A DNA stretch of 64,000 bases from Actinospica acidithermotolerans (GCF_018139625.1 NZ_JAGSOH010000014.1:26933-90932); one strand, 5' to 3'. Shown: positions 37,139 to 46,442, counted from the stretch's first letter. Notes: generated by a model from the sequence alone, not told the origin. Numbers and translations are program-made.

Positions 37139-39007
37139 TCACGGAGTGACGATGGGGAACGCCGGGTCGGGATCGTCGAGCAGCGCCGTGAGCCGGTTCA
37201 GAACGCTCGCATCGCCCTCGGCCGTCACGCCGTCGAGCCCCTGTCCGGCCAGCAGGCCGAGCAATTGCGCCTTCGTCAGCGTGAGCGTCAGGTCGGTGTT
37301 GGTGTCCTTCGGATTCGGGTAGTGGATCAGCGCGCCGTTCGACAGTTCCGTCCGGTACGTCTCACCGAGGTCGGTAAGCCTCCAGAGGATCGAAGCGTGC
37401 TCGTTCCACGCCTTCGGCCCGTTGATCCGGATGCCGATCGAGTCGAAGATCTGCGTGACGCTCAGCGCGGACGCGAGGCTCGCGGCGAGCGAGATCGCCG
37501 TCGGGGCGATCGGATTGAGCAGCTCCTGCGCGCCCTGGAGGTAGAAGTTGCGCCACGTCGAGTTCTCCGCGCCCTGACCGAGCCCCGTCAGCACCTCGGC
37601 GAGCAGTTCCCGGGCCTCAGTGTTGTCGGGCTGACCGAACACCAGATGCGAGGCGAGCTCCGCGGCGAACCTCGGGTCACCCGCGTCCGCCCAGGACTTC
37701 GCCGCCGCGAGCAGCTTGTCCGGCCCGCCGAAGGCCTTGATGTACCGCTCGCCCTGCGCCTGCGGCGGATGCTGCCACAGGTGGGCCGGGTTGCCGTCGA
37801 ACCACCCCATGTAGCGCTGGTAGATCGCCTTCACGCCGTGCGAGACCGAGCCGTAGTAGCCGCCCACATGCGCGGCCCGCTCCAGTACCGGCGGCAGTTC
37901 GATCTGCTCGGCGATCTCGATGCCGGTCAGGCCGGAGTTCATCATGCGCAGCGTCTGGTCGTGCAGGTAGCCGTACATGTCGCGCTGCTGAGTCAGGAAC
38001 GTGCGGATTTCCGCGCGGCCCCACGTCGGCCAGTGGTGCGACGCGAACACCACGTCGCTGCCGTCGAGGAACAGCTCGATCGCCTCGTTCAGGTACCGCG
38101 ACCACGCCCGCGCGTCCCGCACCTGTGCGCCCCGGAGCGTGAGCAGATTGTGCAGCGTGTGACAGGCGTTCTCCGCCATGCACAGCGCACGCCGCTCCGG
38201 CAGGTGGAAGTTCATCTCAGCCGGAGCCTCGGTCCCCGGCGTCATCTGGAAGACGAAGCGAACCCCGTCGAGCACCTCCTGCTGCCCCGTCTTCGTGACG
38301 ATGAGGGTCGGCGGCACCAGGCCCACAGTCCCGGTAGACGTGGACATCCCGAGCCCCATGTTCACCTGCCCGGTCGGATCGACCGGCGTGGCGAACCCCG
38401 AGAAGTACATTCCGCGCCGGATCATCGCGGTGCCTGCGTAGACGTTCTCCGACACCGCATGCTCCATGAAGTGCTCGGGAGCGACGACCGGCACCTCGTC
38501 CTGCGCCCCGATCACCCCCAGCACGCCGCCGAAGTGGTCCACGTGCGGATGCGTGTAGACCACCGCCGTGACCGCCCGCTGTCCCCGGTGCTCGCGGTAC
38601 AGCTTGAGCGCCGCCGCCGCGACCTCCTCCGACACGAGCGGGTCGACGACCACCACGCCCCGCTCGCCCTCGACCAGCGTCATGTTCGACAGGTCGAGCC
38701 CGCGCACCTGGTAGACGCCCTCGGTCACCTCGTAAAGCCCCTGCCGCGCGCACAATCCCGCCTGCCGCCACAGCTTCGGATTCACCGTGTCCGGACACTG
38801 CTTCGCGTCGATCAGATACGCGAACGCATCCGAGTTCCACACCACCCGCCCCGTGGCGTCCTTCACCACCCCCGGCGTGAGCGCCGCCACGAACCCCCTG
38901 TCCGCGTTCGCCGCGTCATCCGCATTACCGCGCGCACCGTCGCCGATAGCGCCGCCGGTACCGCCGCCAGTTCCACCGTTCTTTCGCGTCGTCGCGGCGT
39001 TCCCCAT
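37139..39007 (-). CDS. Alkyl/aryl-sulfatase (metallo-beta-lactamase fold, SCP2-like C-terminus)
   Basis: A 622-aa enzyme of the SdsA/BDS1 class, which hydrolyses primary alkyl sulfates. The zinc-binding motif THPHVDHFGG (H-x-H-x-D-H) lies around residue 150. Other metal and active-site segments are MAENACHTLHNLL and FASHHWPTWGR. The middle helical dimerisation domain (GYYGSVSHGVKAIYQRYMGWFDGNPAHLWQHPP) and C-terminal SCP2-like domain are complete, giving the normal family length. The ATG at 39007 follows CCGGAGGACGGC; the upstream in-frame start at 39175 would add 56 Ser/Pro/Arg residues translated from a DNA repeat. The Gly-rich first ~30 residues are atypical; no clear signal peptide is seen, although many relatives are exported. 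Confidence 0.88.
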   Translation of the reverse strand: MGNAATTRKNGGTGGGTGGAIGDGARGNADDAANADRGFVAALTPGVVKDATGRVVWNSDAFAYLIDAKQCPDTVNPKLWRQAGLCARQGLYEVTEGVYQVRGLDLSNMTLVEGERGVVVVDPLVSEEVAAAALKLYREHRGQRAVTAVVYTHPHVDHFGGVLGVIGAQDEVPVVAPEHFMEHAVSENVYAGTAMIRRGMYFSGFATPVDPTGQVNMGLGMSTSTGTVGLVPPTLIVTKTGQQEVLDGVRFVFQMTPGTEAPAEMNFHLPERRALCMAENACHTLHNLLTLRGAQVRDARAWSRYLNEAIELFLDGSDVVFASHHWPTWGRAEIRTFLTQQRDMYGYLHDQTLRMMNSGLTGIEIAEQIELPPVLERAAHVGGYYGSVSHGVKAIYQRYMGWFDGNPAHLWQHPPQAQGERYIKAFGGPDKLLAAAKSWADAGDPRFAAELASHLVFGQPDNTEARELLAEVLTGLGQGAENSTWRNFYLQGAQELLNPIAPTAISLAASLASALSVTQIFDSIGIRINGPKAWNEHASILWRLTDLGETYRTELSNGALIHYPNPKDTNTDLTLTLTKAQLLGLLAGQGLDGVTAEGDASVLNRLTALLDDPDPAFPIVTP

Positions 39008-39086
39008 GCCGTCCTCCGGAGCCTCGAGTGAGCAAGACCCCACCAAGTCAGCCAGCACCACCTCCCGTCGGCACGCGGAGTGGCGG

Positions 39087-39157
39087 CATCCGGGTGACGG
39101 ACATCCGGGTGACGGACATCTGGGTGACGGTATCCGGGTGACGGACATCCGGGTGAT
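39087..39157. repeat. Five 15-nt tandem repeats upstream of alkylsulfatase
   Basis: CATCCGGGTGACGGA-type units start at 39087, 39102, 39117, 39131 and 39146; the third is 14 nt, with slight changes. They lie 80 bp upstream of the alkylsulfatase start. They may be iterated binding sites or a slippage array. Confidence 0.7.
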
Positions 39158-39303
39158 CCGCCAGCGCGCCGACACCGGCAGATCAACGCCCCCGTCGACC
39201 TTCGGCTGCTTGGGTGTCAGGGCAATCGGATCATGGCGGTGAACACGCTTTCGGCGAAGGTGTCATCGGCGGCGGGCCACGGCGACGCCGAGGCTCTCGT
39301 GGC

Positions 39304-40560
39304 TCAGGCTTGCGGCGTGGTCCATGGATCGGCGGGCCGGCCGGCTTGTGTCGTGATCTGCGACATGTCTGAGCCCGATGCGGAATCTGCCATCTGAGCG
39401 ATGCCGAGGCGCCCGCGGACGGCGGCGACGCGCGCGTACCAGGGTGCGATGGACTGGGCGCGGCGCAGAATCCGGCCGGCGTGTTCGGTCCGCCCGAGGG
39501 CGGCTTCGATACGGGCGCGGGTGCAGAGGCAGTCGGCGATGCCCAGCGGCGTGACGGCGCTCGCGAGCTGCTGGTTCACCCACGCTCGCGCATCCTGCGC
39601 CTGACCGGTTTCCACCCGGTAGAGCGCCATCATCGACGCGTACATCTCCGTCCGCGCGAGCGATGCCAGCGCGCCGAGTGCCGCCTCCGTGTCGGCGACG
39701 GCCTGCACCGCGTCCGCTCGACCCGCCTCAGCGGCGATCAATCCGAGCCGGACCGCCTCGAGCGTCGCGAAGGTTCGTGCGCGTTCGGGATATCGCGCCA
39801 AGACCGCAAGCGCGGCCTCATGCTCGCCTCGAATCTCGTGAATCGCCTCGGCGACTCCCAACGACGTCGCCTTGCCCTGCATGCCCGGTTCGCTGATCAG
39901 CCGCTGCGCGGTCTCCAGGTCGCCGAAGGAGACCGCGTAGTTCGCGTGCCGGCTCATCGCGATCGCCGGATCGAAAAGCTCGGGGTCCCGTTCCGGCCTG
40001 GCAGGAGCAAGAATCCGGGCGAACACGCGCCTGCCAGAGGAGCTGCTTTTCGTCATCGCGAAACCCATGATGCTCGCATAGGCGGCAACCAGCGTGGTCA
40101 CGGTGACGTAGCCCGGGAAGACCAGAGCCGGAATCACGGTCAGCACAGCCGGGACAAAAAATCGTGTGGCAACCGAACGACGCACGTCCCGCCGGTAGTG
40201 CTCGAGCCCTGGCAACGAACGGACGGCGAGCCCCAGCGGCAAGGTTCGAACGAGCACCACGCGCGAGCGCCCGGCCCCGCGCCAGATCACCGGGCCCGTG
40301 CCGATGGTGATCTGGATGATCTGCACACCGAGGACCGAGATCACCGCCCACGAGACGAGCGGGCTGAACGCCAGGAGCGCGCTGGCCAGCACGGCGCCCT
40401 CGACGATCTGCGACATGTGCCGAAAGACGCCGGCGGGCTTGAGCGTGAGCAGCGCGATTACCGCCGCCGGAACCAGGAACACCAGCTCCCAATTCCGCTG
40501 GCTCCACGGCTTCCCCGACCCCGACCCCGAACGCGCCAAAGCACACCCCTCCCAGGCCAC
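39304..40560 (-). CDS. Membrane protein: M50-like (inactive) N-terminus with TPR-like C-terminus
   Basis: A 418-aa protein. N-terminal helices are LVFLVPAAVIALLTL and VEGAVLASALLAFSPLVSWAVISVLG, followed by a segment VQIIQITIGTGPVIWRGAGRSRVVLVRTLPLGLAV. This resembles the site-2-protease pattern after its HExxH (GFGPxLL ... LPLGGY), but no HExxH is present, so it would be catalytically dead. Two more helices follow (RFFVPAVLTVIPALVFPGYVTVTTLVAAYASIMGFAM). The C-terminal half (residues ~195-395) is helical with TPR-like repeats. It could be a membrane-anchored scaffold. The M50 relationship is my inference. The GTG start has no strong ribosome site. Confidence 0.6.
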   Translation of the reverse strand: MAWEGCALARSGSGSGKPWSQRNWELVFLVPAAVIALLTLKPAGVFRHMSQIVEGAVLASALLAFSPLVSWAVISVLGVQIIQITIGTGPVIWRGAGRSRVVLVRTLPLGLAVRSLPGLEHYRRDVRRSVATRFFVPAVLTVIPALVFPGYVTVTTLVAAYASIMGFAMTKSSSSGRRVFARILAPARPERDPELFDPAIAMSRHANYAVSFGDLETAQRLISEPGMQGKATSLGVAEAIHEIRGEHEAALAVLARYPERARTFATLEAVRLGLIAAEAGRADAVQAVADTEAALGALASLARTEMYASMMALYRVETGQAQDARAWVNQQLASAVTPLGIADCLCTRARIEAALGRTEHAGRILRRAQSIAPWYARVAAVRGRLGIAQMADSASGSDMSQITTQAGRPADPWTTPQA

Positions 40561-40794
40561 GCCCGATGCGATGCGATGCGGGCAGCGAATATGGTAGCGG
40601 CTTTACAGCGAGCAATCCCCCGGATGGCGTGTCCCGATCCCGGGGGCGCGGGCGACCCGGCCGACGCCGCGCAGACCAGAAGATGCTGCCTGGCTGAAGG
40701 GGCTCGCGGGCGCGGCCTCACTTGTTCGGGTGAGTTGGCGTGCGGCACCCGCCGGGGTGGGATTCGCTCGAAGTACACCGAGGCGAGGAGGGGC

Positions 40795-41460
40795 ATGAGC
40801 GAGGCCGAGGTACCCGCCGAGGCTGGACCGGCCGGCCGGGCCGACTTCAGCACCGGGCGCCTGGAAGCCTTCAGCGACGGAGTGTTCGCCATCGCGATCA
40901 CGCTGCTCGTCCTGGACCTCGGCTTCCCGGAGCCGGATAGCCTGCACGGCGTGTCCTTGGCCGGCGCGCTGGCCCGCCAGTGGCCCTCGTACTTCGCCTA
41001 CCTGGTCAGCTTTCTTGTGATCGGCATCATCTGGATCAACCACCACGCCATGTTCGCCCTGGCCGACCGGGTGGATCGGCGCACCCTGTTCGCCAACCTC
41101 TTCCTCCTGCTGACCGTTTCCGTCATCCCCTACCCGACACGAATGCTCGCCGCCTATCTCACCAATGCCGGCCGCGACGGCCACACCGCCGCGGCCGTCT
41201 ACGCCGCCGCCATGGTCGCGATGGGCGCTGCATTCTCCCTACTCTTCCTCTCCTTCACGCGCGACGCCCGCGTACTGCGCACACCCGTCTCGGCCAAGGA
41301 CCTGCGGGCGGCGAGGCGGCGCTTCGGCTTCGGCGGACTGATCTACCTGCTGGCATTCGGCCTGGCCTTCGTCAGCCCGGTCGCCATGCTCGTCACCCAG
41401 GGCCTGCTCGCCGTCTACTACTGCTTCGACCAACTCGCGCCCGCGCGCCGGACCGGCTGA
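40795..41460 (+). CDS. TMEM175-family potassium channel-like protein
   Basis: A 221-aa membrane protein with about six helices. It carries the family signature RLEAFSDGVFAIAITLLVLDL (RxxxFSDG) in the first helix, plus IIWINHHAMFALADRVDRRTLFANLFLLLTVSVIPYPT. Bacterial TMEM175 proteins form K+-permeable tetramers. The ATG at 40795 has GAGGAGG 4 nt upstream. It lies 234 bp from the divergent M50-like gene; no further feature is visible in that gap. Confidence 0.88.
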   Translation: MSEAEVPAEAGPAGRADFSTGRLEAFSDGVFAIAITLLVLDLGFPEPDSLHGVSLAGALARQWPSYFAYLVSFLVIGIIWINHHAMFALADRVDRRTLFANLFLLLTVSVIPYPTRMLAAYLTNAGRDGHTAAAVYAAAMVAMGAAFSLLFLSFTRDARVLRTPVSAKDLRAARRRFGFGGLIYLLAFGLAFVSPVAMLVTQGLLAVYYCFDQLAPARRTG

Positions 41461-41495
41461 CCCGCTCCGCCTTCCACCGCACACGGCAGACCGCC

Positions 41496-41680
41496 GCGTG
41501 CGGAGAAGAGCCGACCCTCGTCTTCATCCCCTGCTTCTCCGGCGCGCCGTGGAGTGCCGAGCAGCTCGCCGCCCCCTACGGCGACGCGCCGACCCGGATT
41601 TGCGCCTGCCCGAGGGGGTCGACGACATGGAGCGCTACGCCGACTACGTGCAGGCCGCAGGGCAGGCCGCCTGTGCGTAA
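41496..41680 (+). pseudogene. Remnant of an alpha/beta hydrolase N-terminus
   Basis: In one frame the DNA reads EEPTLVFIPCFSGAPWSAEQLAAPYGDAPTRICA, like the opening strand and oxyanion region of an alpha/beta hydrolase. In the next frame it continues as VDDMERYADYVQAAGQAACA and stops. A single frameshift near 41600 would join them. The remainder of a hydrolase is absent because a MarR gene follows at once. This could be a decayed gene or chance; confidence is low. Confidence 0.3.
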
Positions 41681-42263
41681 GGCCGAGCACCTGCGGTTCG
41701 CGATCCTGGCAGCCAAGCGCGAAGGCAACCGGCTGCTGACCCAGGCCCTCTCACCGCACGGCCTCACCCCGTCGCAGGCCGAGGTGCTGCGGCTGCTCCA
41801 GCAGCACGGCACCTTGAGCCTCAACGGGCTCGGGCAACTCCTGGTGTGCGAGTCCGGCACCAACCCCAGCAGGCTGGTCGAACGCACGGTCGCCGCCGGG
41901 CTCGTGGAACGCAGCACCGACGACGCGGATCGCCGCTACCTCCACCTCAGCCTCACGCCCGAGGGCGAACGCCTGGCATCTACGGTCGCCGCGATCGAAC
42001 AGGACCTGCACGGCTTGCGGCTGATCGTCACGTGCGAGGAGGTGCCGTTGATGCGGAAGGCCGGAGCCGAGCCGGGCCCCGCCCCCCGTCGTCGAGCAGG
42101 CTGTCAACGGTCACGTGCGAGGAGCCAGGAGCAGGCCGCACTCGGGACGGACTATCCGACGGAGGGAAGATGCAGGCTGCGCGCCGCAGTGCGCCAGGCC
42201 GTCACCGCTGCCTCGTCGTCTTCGATTGTCCAGTCCTCGCGCTTTCCCTGGGCGGCACCGTAG
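41673..42263 (+). CDS. MarR-family regulator, odd C-terminus
   Basis: A 196-aa reading frame. Residues 1-120 are a clear MarR winged helix (LTQALSPHGLTPSQAEVLRLLQQHGTLSLNGLGQLLVCESGTNPSRLVERTVAAGLVERSTDDADRRYLHLSLTPEGERLASTVAAIEQDL). The family's last dimerisation helix is then replaced by low-complexity Arg/Pro/Ser sequence. The last 112 nt overlap the convergent GH26 gene. A 15-nt direct repeat brackets the point of divergence, so the end may have been altered by a frameshift or duplication. It starts at the GTG at 41673, 7 bp before the stop of the hydrolase-like remnant. Confidence 0.7.
   Translation: MRKAEHLRFAILAAKREGNRLLTQALSPHGLTPSQAEVLRLLQQHGTLSLNGLGQLLVCESGTNPSRLVERTVAAGLVERSTDDADRRYLHLSLTPEGERLASTVAAIEQDLHGLRLIVTCEEVPLMRKAGAEPGPAPRRRAGCQRSRARSQEQAALGTDYPTEGRCRLRAAVRQAVTAASSSSIVQSSRFPWAAP
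42027..42124 (+). repeat. 15-nt direct repeat at the end of marR
   Basis: GTCACGTGCGAGGAG occurs at 42027-42041 and 42110-42124, an 83-bp offset that is not a multiple of three. It lies where the MarR protein loses similarity to its family. Confidence 0.6.
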
Positions 42264-43192
42264 TCGAAGTAGACGAATCCGATCACATGGGAGTCAGTGC
42301 GCACGCCGTTGAGCAGCGCCGTAATCCAAGCAGCCTTCTCGCTGCCTTGCTCGGCACCGGTCTCGGTGATCAGGATCGGATCGTCGGTAAGGGCCTCTAT
42401 CTGTCGCTCGGTCGGACCATAGAGCGTCGTATAGGTGCCTTGCCCTTCGTAGCCGGTCCAGTACCCGACCATTCCCGCCCAGGTTACATATGCTGTGCCC
42501 GGCCAGTAGGGAGCGAGTGCGACTTTCGGCAGCGGATTCACGACGTTTGGCGACCAGACCCAGATCACATTGCGAGCGCCCGCGGCTTCGAATACGTCGT
42601 GCATGTGCCGCCACGCCGCGACGAATTCGGCCGGGCTCGCGTGCTGTGATCCGTCTGCGCCCCACGGATACCAGTTGCCGTTGAATTCGTGGTCGAAGTC
42701 GAGTGCGATCGGGATCGCGGCGGTACGAGCTTGAACGGCGATGCGATCGAGGTACAGATCGTCTTGGCCGGACGCGATCGACGCCAAAGTCGTGGTGTTC
42801 GACTGAAGGGATACCAGGGTCAGTTCGCCAGACGACCAGTTCGCGGCGACCGCCGGCAGGGGCTGACCCCACCCGATGAATTCCTCGAGCATGTCAGGGC
42901 GTGTGCCGGTCGCGGTCGTCCAGGCCGACACGCTGCCGGGGGTGGCAAGCCCGACGTAGGTGCCGTGGGGGTCGAGCAACGTGTCTGCCGGTGAGGGCGC
43001 CGCCGCAGGGGTACTGGCGGTCGAACTCGGCGAGGCCGTGCTCGTCGTGGCTGCAAGGCGCGTCGCGGCTGAAACGGGTCCCGATCCGGGTGCGGGCGGT
43101 GCCGTGCCGACGGACAGGCCGAACTCAACTGCGCCCGCCATGATAATCAGTGAGCTGAGCGCGGCGGCGGCCGTCAGGACGGGACGGTTCAT
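42152..43192 (-). CDS. Membrane-anchored GH26-like glycoside hydrolase (cassette 1)
   Basis: A 346-aa exported hydrolase. An N-terminal anchor or signal (LTAAAALSSLIIMAGAVEF) and a Ser/Thr/Pro/Ala-rich linker to about residue 70 lead to a GH26-type (beta/alpha)8 domain. The acid/base Glu169 is in DFDHEFNGNWYPWG and the nucleophile Glu277 in ILITETGAEQGS; the GH26 pattern H-E-x-N-G-x-W is intact. GH26 enzymes cut beta-mannan or mixed-linkage beta-glucan. It overlaps the GT2 stop by 4 nt (ATGA), so it is made together with the synthase. This mirrors BcsZ next to BcsA: a trimming hydrolase for the polymer the synthase makes. Cassette 2 has a paralogue at 48891. Confidence 0.88.
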   Translation of the reverse strand: MNRPVLTAAAALSSLIIMAGAVEFGLSVGTAPPAPGSGPVSAATRLAATTSTASPSSTASTPAAAPSPADTLLDPHGTYVGLATPGSVSAWTTATGTRPDMLEEFIGWGQPLPAVAANWSSGELTLVSLQSNTTTLASIASGQDDLYLDRIAVQARTAAIPIALDFDHEFNGNWYPWGADGSQHASPAEFVAAWRHMHDVFEAAGARNVIWVWSPNVVNPLPKVALAPYWPGTAYVTWAGMVGYWTGYEGQGTYTTLYGPTERQIEALTDDPILITETGAEQGSEKAAWITALLNGVRTDSHVIGFVYFDYGAAQGKREDWTIEDDEAAVTAWRTAARSLHLPSVG

Positions 43193-44889
43193 GCAGGATC
43201 CTTCCTCGCGCGGATCGCAAGGACCGTGGTGTACAGGGAGAAGGCGCCGAGGGCAAACATCGGCGCGAACTGCACACCCCACGTCGCCGCGCGATAGCCC
43301 GCGGCCGCGATCCACGCCACTGAAGTGCCCCCGGAGTAGGCCCCCACGCCGATCCACAGCCGCCGGTTGGCGCGCGTCGCGGACTTCCCACCGGTCGGGC
43401 GCCAACCCATCGGCTTGCGGCGCAGCAGATCGGTGATGGCGAACATATGGGCCCAGCCATACAGCAGTTTCGCCATCCACGCCTCTGTCCCGTAGCGGCA
43501 CCGGTGCCAGGCCGGGAAGACGACGAAGTTGTAGATCAGCGAGGGGGCGATGAACATGTAGTTGACCAGCCGAACGTGCCCCGGCAGCAACAGCAGCAGC
43601 GTCAGCGGAATCAGCGGCGTGACGACGGTGAACACGGCCGTGTGCGCGTAGTAGAAAAACCCGGATAAGTAGCAGGCACGGGTGCGCAGTGGCATTCCGT
43701 GCTGCCAGAACCTCGGGTGGCGCAGCAGGTCCATGGAACCCATGCACCAGCGGTACTGCTGTACGAAGAACGCGTCCGCGGTCTGCGGGCACAGGCCGGT
43801 GGCGAGCGGCACCGGCACGTAGCGGATGCCCCACCCGGCCCGGCGCAGATCGAATCCGGTATGCACGTCCTCGCTGTGTCCGATCAAGGTGGCGCCGCCG
43901 TTCGCGGCGAGGGCCTCGCGTCGGTAGACCGCGCACGAGCCGACGCATATCGATCCGTTCCGTTGATCTCGGGAGACCTGCACGAGCCGGTAGAACAGCT
44001 CCTGTACGGCGGAGGCGCCGCGTTCCATCCGCGTCTGGCCCGGATGGGTGCGGAAGTACTGGGGCGACTGGACGATTCCGAGCTTCGGATCGGCCTCGAG
44101 GTACGGCAGCAGGTGCGCAGGCAGGTCGGCACGTGGCACGAAGTCGGCGTCGAACACCGCGATGTAGGTGCCGTGCGAGTTGGCGAACCCGTAGCGGAGG
44201 TTGCCGGCTTTCTTGAACCAGCCACGCGGATTCTCACCGGTCTCGGGACGCGACAGGTAGCTGAAACCGAACTCGCGCGCGGCGTGTGCGGCTTCGGGGT
44301 CGGCGCCATCGTCGAGGACGTAGACAGTGCAGTCGCCCTGGTAGCTCATCATCAGATCGAATACGCCGCGCCAGGTGTTCCGCAGCACGGAGATCTCTTC
44401 GCGGCAGATCGGGAGGAACACGTCGAGCGACGGATAGGCCTCGGGGTGCCAGGCATCCTTCCGCTCGAAGTGGCCGGGCATGTCGAAGTCGCGTGTGCCG
44501 AAGTTCACCCACAGTGCGAGCACGTAGTACACGATCGTGAAGGCGATGAACGGCGCGAATGCGAGCAGCCACGGCTCAGTGAGCATGAAGGTGAACTGCG
44601 ATAAGGCCAGCACAGTGAAAGAGGCCAGCGAAACGCGCATGAGCAGCCGCTGGTTGCGCCCGTCGTAGCGGAGTGTCTCAGCGTCGGTTGGCGGTTGGGG
44701 CAGGCGGTCGCTGACGCGGTGCGTGCCGCCTGATTTGCGCGGCGGCACCGCCACGGGCAGCAGCTGGGCCGCAGCGGTGGCACGTCGCGAAGCGGAGCGC
44801 CTGCGTACCGGTGCTTCGACGACGCCTGGCTCTGGCAAAGTCGTCTCGGTCACCTTGGGAAGCGGCGCGGTGATTTCCTCTGCGGTCAT
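43189..44889 (-). CDS. GT2 polysaccharide synthase, cellulose-synthase-like (cassette 1)
   Basis: A 566-aa processive glycosyltransferase. Two N-terminal helices (RVSLASFTVLALSQFTFML; LLAFAPFIAFTIVYYVLAL) precede the catalytic domain: YPSLDVFLPICREE, first Asp in VLDDGAD, DxD in FDADFVPR, the acceptor-site SED in IGHSEDVHTG, and QQYRW (Q-x-x-R-W). C-terminal helices form the translocation channel. No PilZ domain is visible, so c-di-GMP control is not indicated. The start at 44889 (MTAEEIT) overlaps the GT-C stop (ATGA). It likely makes a beta-linked exopolysaccharide that the GH26 enzyme trims. Confidence 0.9.
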   Translation of the reverse strand: MTAEEITAPLPKVTETTLPEPGVVEAPVRRRSASRRATAAAQLLPVAVPPRKSGGTHRVSDRLPQPPTDAETLRYDGRNQRLLMRVSLASFTVLALSQFTFMLTEPWLLAFAPFIAFTIVYYVLALWVNFGTRDFDMPGHFERKDAWHPEAYPSLDVFLPICREEISVLRNTWRGVFDLMMSYQGDCTVYVLDDGADPEAAHAAREFGFSYLSRPETGENPRGWFKKAGNLRYGFANSHGTYIAVFDADFVPRADLPAHLLPYLEADPKLGIVQSPQYFRTHPGQTRMERGASAVQELFYRLVQVSRDQRNGSICVGSCAVYRREALAANGGATLIGHSEDVHTGFDLRRAGWGIRYVPVPLATGLCPQTADAFFVQQYRWCMGSMDLLRHPRFWQHGMPLRTRACYLSGFFYYAHTAVFTVVTPLIPLTLLLLLPGHVRLVNYMFIAPSLIYNFVVFPAWHRCRYGTEAWMAKLLYGWAHMFAITDLLRRKPMGWRPTGGKSATRANRRLWIGVGAYSGGTSVAWIAAAGYRAATWGVQFAPMFALGAFSLYTTVLAIRARKDPA

Positions 44890-46442
44890 GACTGTGCCCC
44901 CTGCAGCTGCCAGATGTCGTAGTGCCCGGTGGTGTTTGCGAAGGGGATCTGCTCGATGAGCTTGTAGCCGCATTCATTCGCGCACGCCTGGAGGAAACCG
45001 ACGATCTGCTGGTCGATCGCCGTGGTGGCACGGTAGTTCAGCACGATCAGAGTGAAGTAGTGCGCTTCGATCGCGGCTTCGAACGCCGGCACGAGGCTGA
45101 GGTTCTGCCCGGTGGCCGGGTCGTGGTAGAGGAAGTACCACGTCTCCTGCCACTGCGAGACGCTGATATCAGTGCGCAAATAGTAGGCGGGCACCTCGTA
45201 GTTCTCCACGAGGTAGCGCTCGGTACCGCGGTGAGTCAGCGGGCGCAGCGCCGGAATCAGATTGACCGAGGAGGGCCAGTTCTGGATGTAACCGGGGGCC
45301 TGCGCGTATCCGGGCGGCGCGGCGAACGCCACAATTGCACCCGCCGCGACCGCGGCCGCAACGATTCTCAACAGGCCTCGGCGCGCGATGGACGCGACGG
45401 CCGTGACGAGGTATCCGGCGGCGATGCACCCGAACCATGCGCCGAAATCGACGTGCTTCTGCAAGCTCGTCACGACGTGGATGCGCGCCTGGTTCCCCGG
45501 TGCGGCCGCGGCCGCTGCGAACAGGGCCGCGATTATCCCCAGCTCCTGTCGACGCGTCCGGCGCACGGTGAACAGCACGGCCGCCGCCGCGAGCACCAGC
45601 ACGACTCCGACCCAGTCCCACGAGTCGCGCAGTACCAGCGAAGCCGCCGTACCGTCCTCGGGCCGGTTGGTCGTCGTCAATCCGATCCCGACGATGTACA
45701 TCTCCCCGCCTGCGGCAACCCCCAGCACCTCCAGGCCGATGGCCACAGCGGCGACGGCGGCGGCACGGCAGATCGCGGCCTTCACCCGTACACCGCCGGC
45801 GCGGTAGTAGACGAGGCCGGCGAGAGCAATGACGGCCGGATCCCAGAGCGCAGAGGCGTACTTCGTCGCATTCGCCAAAGCGAGCAGGACAGCGCCCGCG
45901 ACCCACCAGCGCGAGCCCTCGTCTGCGTCGCCGGCGCGCACGACGCAGTACGCGGCGACACTCAGCAGGCACAACGACATCGCATCGTACGTCGCAAGCG
46001 TGCCGAGGTACTGGGTCGAGCCTATGCAGAGGAACAGGACGCAGCCGATCACGGCCGCGGTTCTGCCGTAGAGCCGGGACGCTGTAGTCCACAGCGTTCC
46101 GGTCGCCGTCAGCATGAACGCGAGCGAAAGGCATCGCGCGCCGAACAGGCCGCCGAAATGATCGGCTACTGCTGCGACCGGCGGATACAACACCGGGGCG
46201 CCGGAGAAGTAGGCCGGGTAGTTCGGCAGCGGGGCGCCATGCAGCCAGTGCGCCCACACGAGATGACCGGCGTAGAGGTACAGCGGCTCATCCGCCATCG
46301 CGGTGTTGGAGCGCATCAGCCGCGCCGACAAGAACGCCTGCATGGCAAGGATGGGAAGCAGCGGCCAGGCCGACTGTGGCCGAGCGTGCGTTCGGACATG
46401 TGAAACCGGCACGGAAGGCGCCGGGAGGACGGAAACCGACAC
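44886..46442 (-). CDS. GT-C-type membrane glycosyltransferase-like protein (cassette 1)
   Basis: A 518-aa polytopic protein with roughly ten hydrophobic helices and an extracytoplasmic C-terminal domain (residues ~390-518). After the first helix comes the pattern ADEPLYLYAGHLVWAHWLHGAPLPNYPAYFSGAPVLYPPVAA, which resembles the acidic catalytic loop of ArnT/PMT-type lipid-linked sugar transferases. YLGTLATYDAMSLCLLSVAAYCVV and TKYASALW recall the same class. It could glycosylate the polymer or a lipid acceptor during export. The GTG at 46442 follows GAGGGGGG. It is first of the three coupled genes. Confidence 0.82.
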   Translation of the reverse strand: MSVSVLPAPSVPVSHVRTHARPQSAWPLLPILAMQAFLSARLMRSNTAMADEPLYLYAGHLVWAHWLHGAPLPNYPAYFSGAPVLYPPVAAVADHFGGLFGARCLSLAFMLTATGTLWTTASRLYGRTAAVIGCVLFLCIGSTQYLGTLATYDAMSLCLLSVAAYCVVRAGDADEGSRWWVAGAVLLALANATKYASALWDPAVIALAGLVYYRAGGVRVKAAICRAAAVAAVAIGLEVLGVAAGGEMYIVGIGLTTTNRPEDGTAASLVLRDSWDWVGVVLVLAAAAVLFTVRRTRRQELGIIAALFAAAAAAPGNQARIHVVTSLQKHVDFGAWFGCIAAGYLVTAVASIARRGLLRIVAAAVAAGAIVAFAAPPGYAQAPGYIQNWPSSVNLIPALRPLTHRGTERYLVENYEVPAYYLRTDISVSQWQETWYFLYHDPATGQNLSLVPAFEAAIEAHYFTLIVLNYRATTAIDQQIVGFLQACANECGYKLIEQIPFANTTGHYDIWQLQGAQS

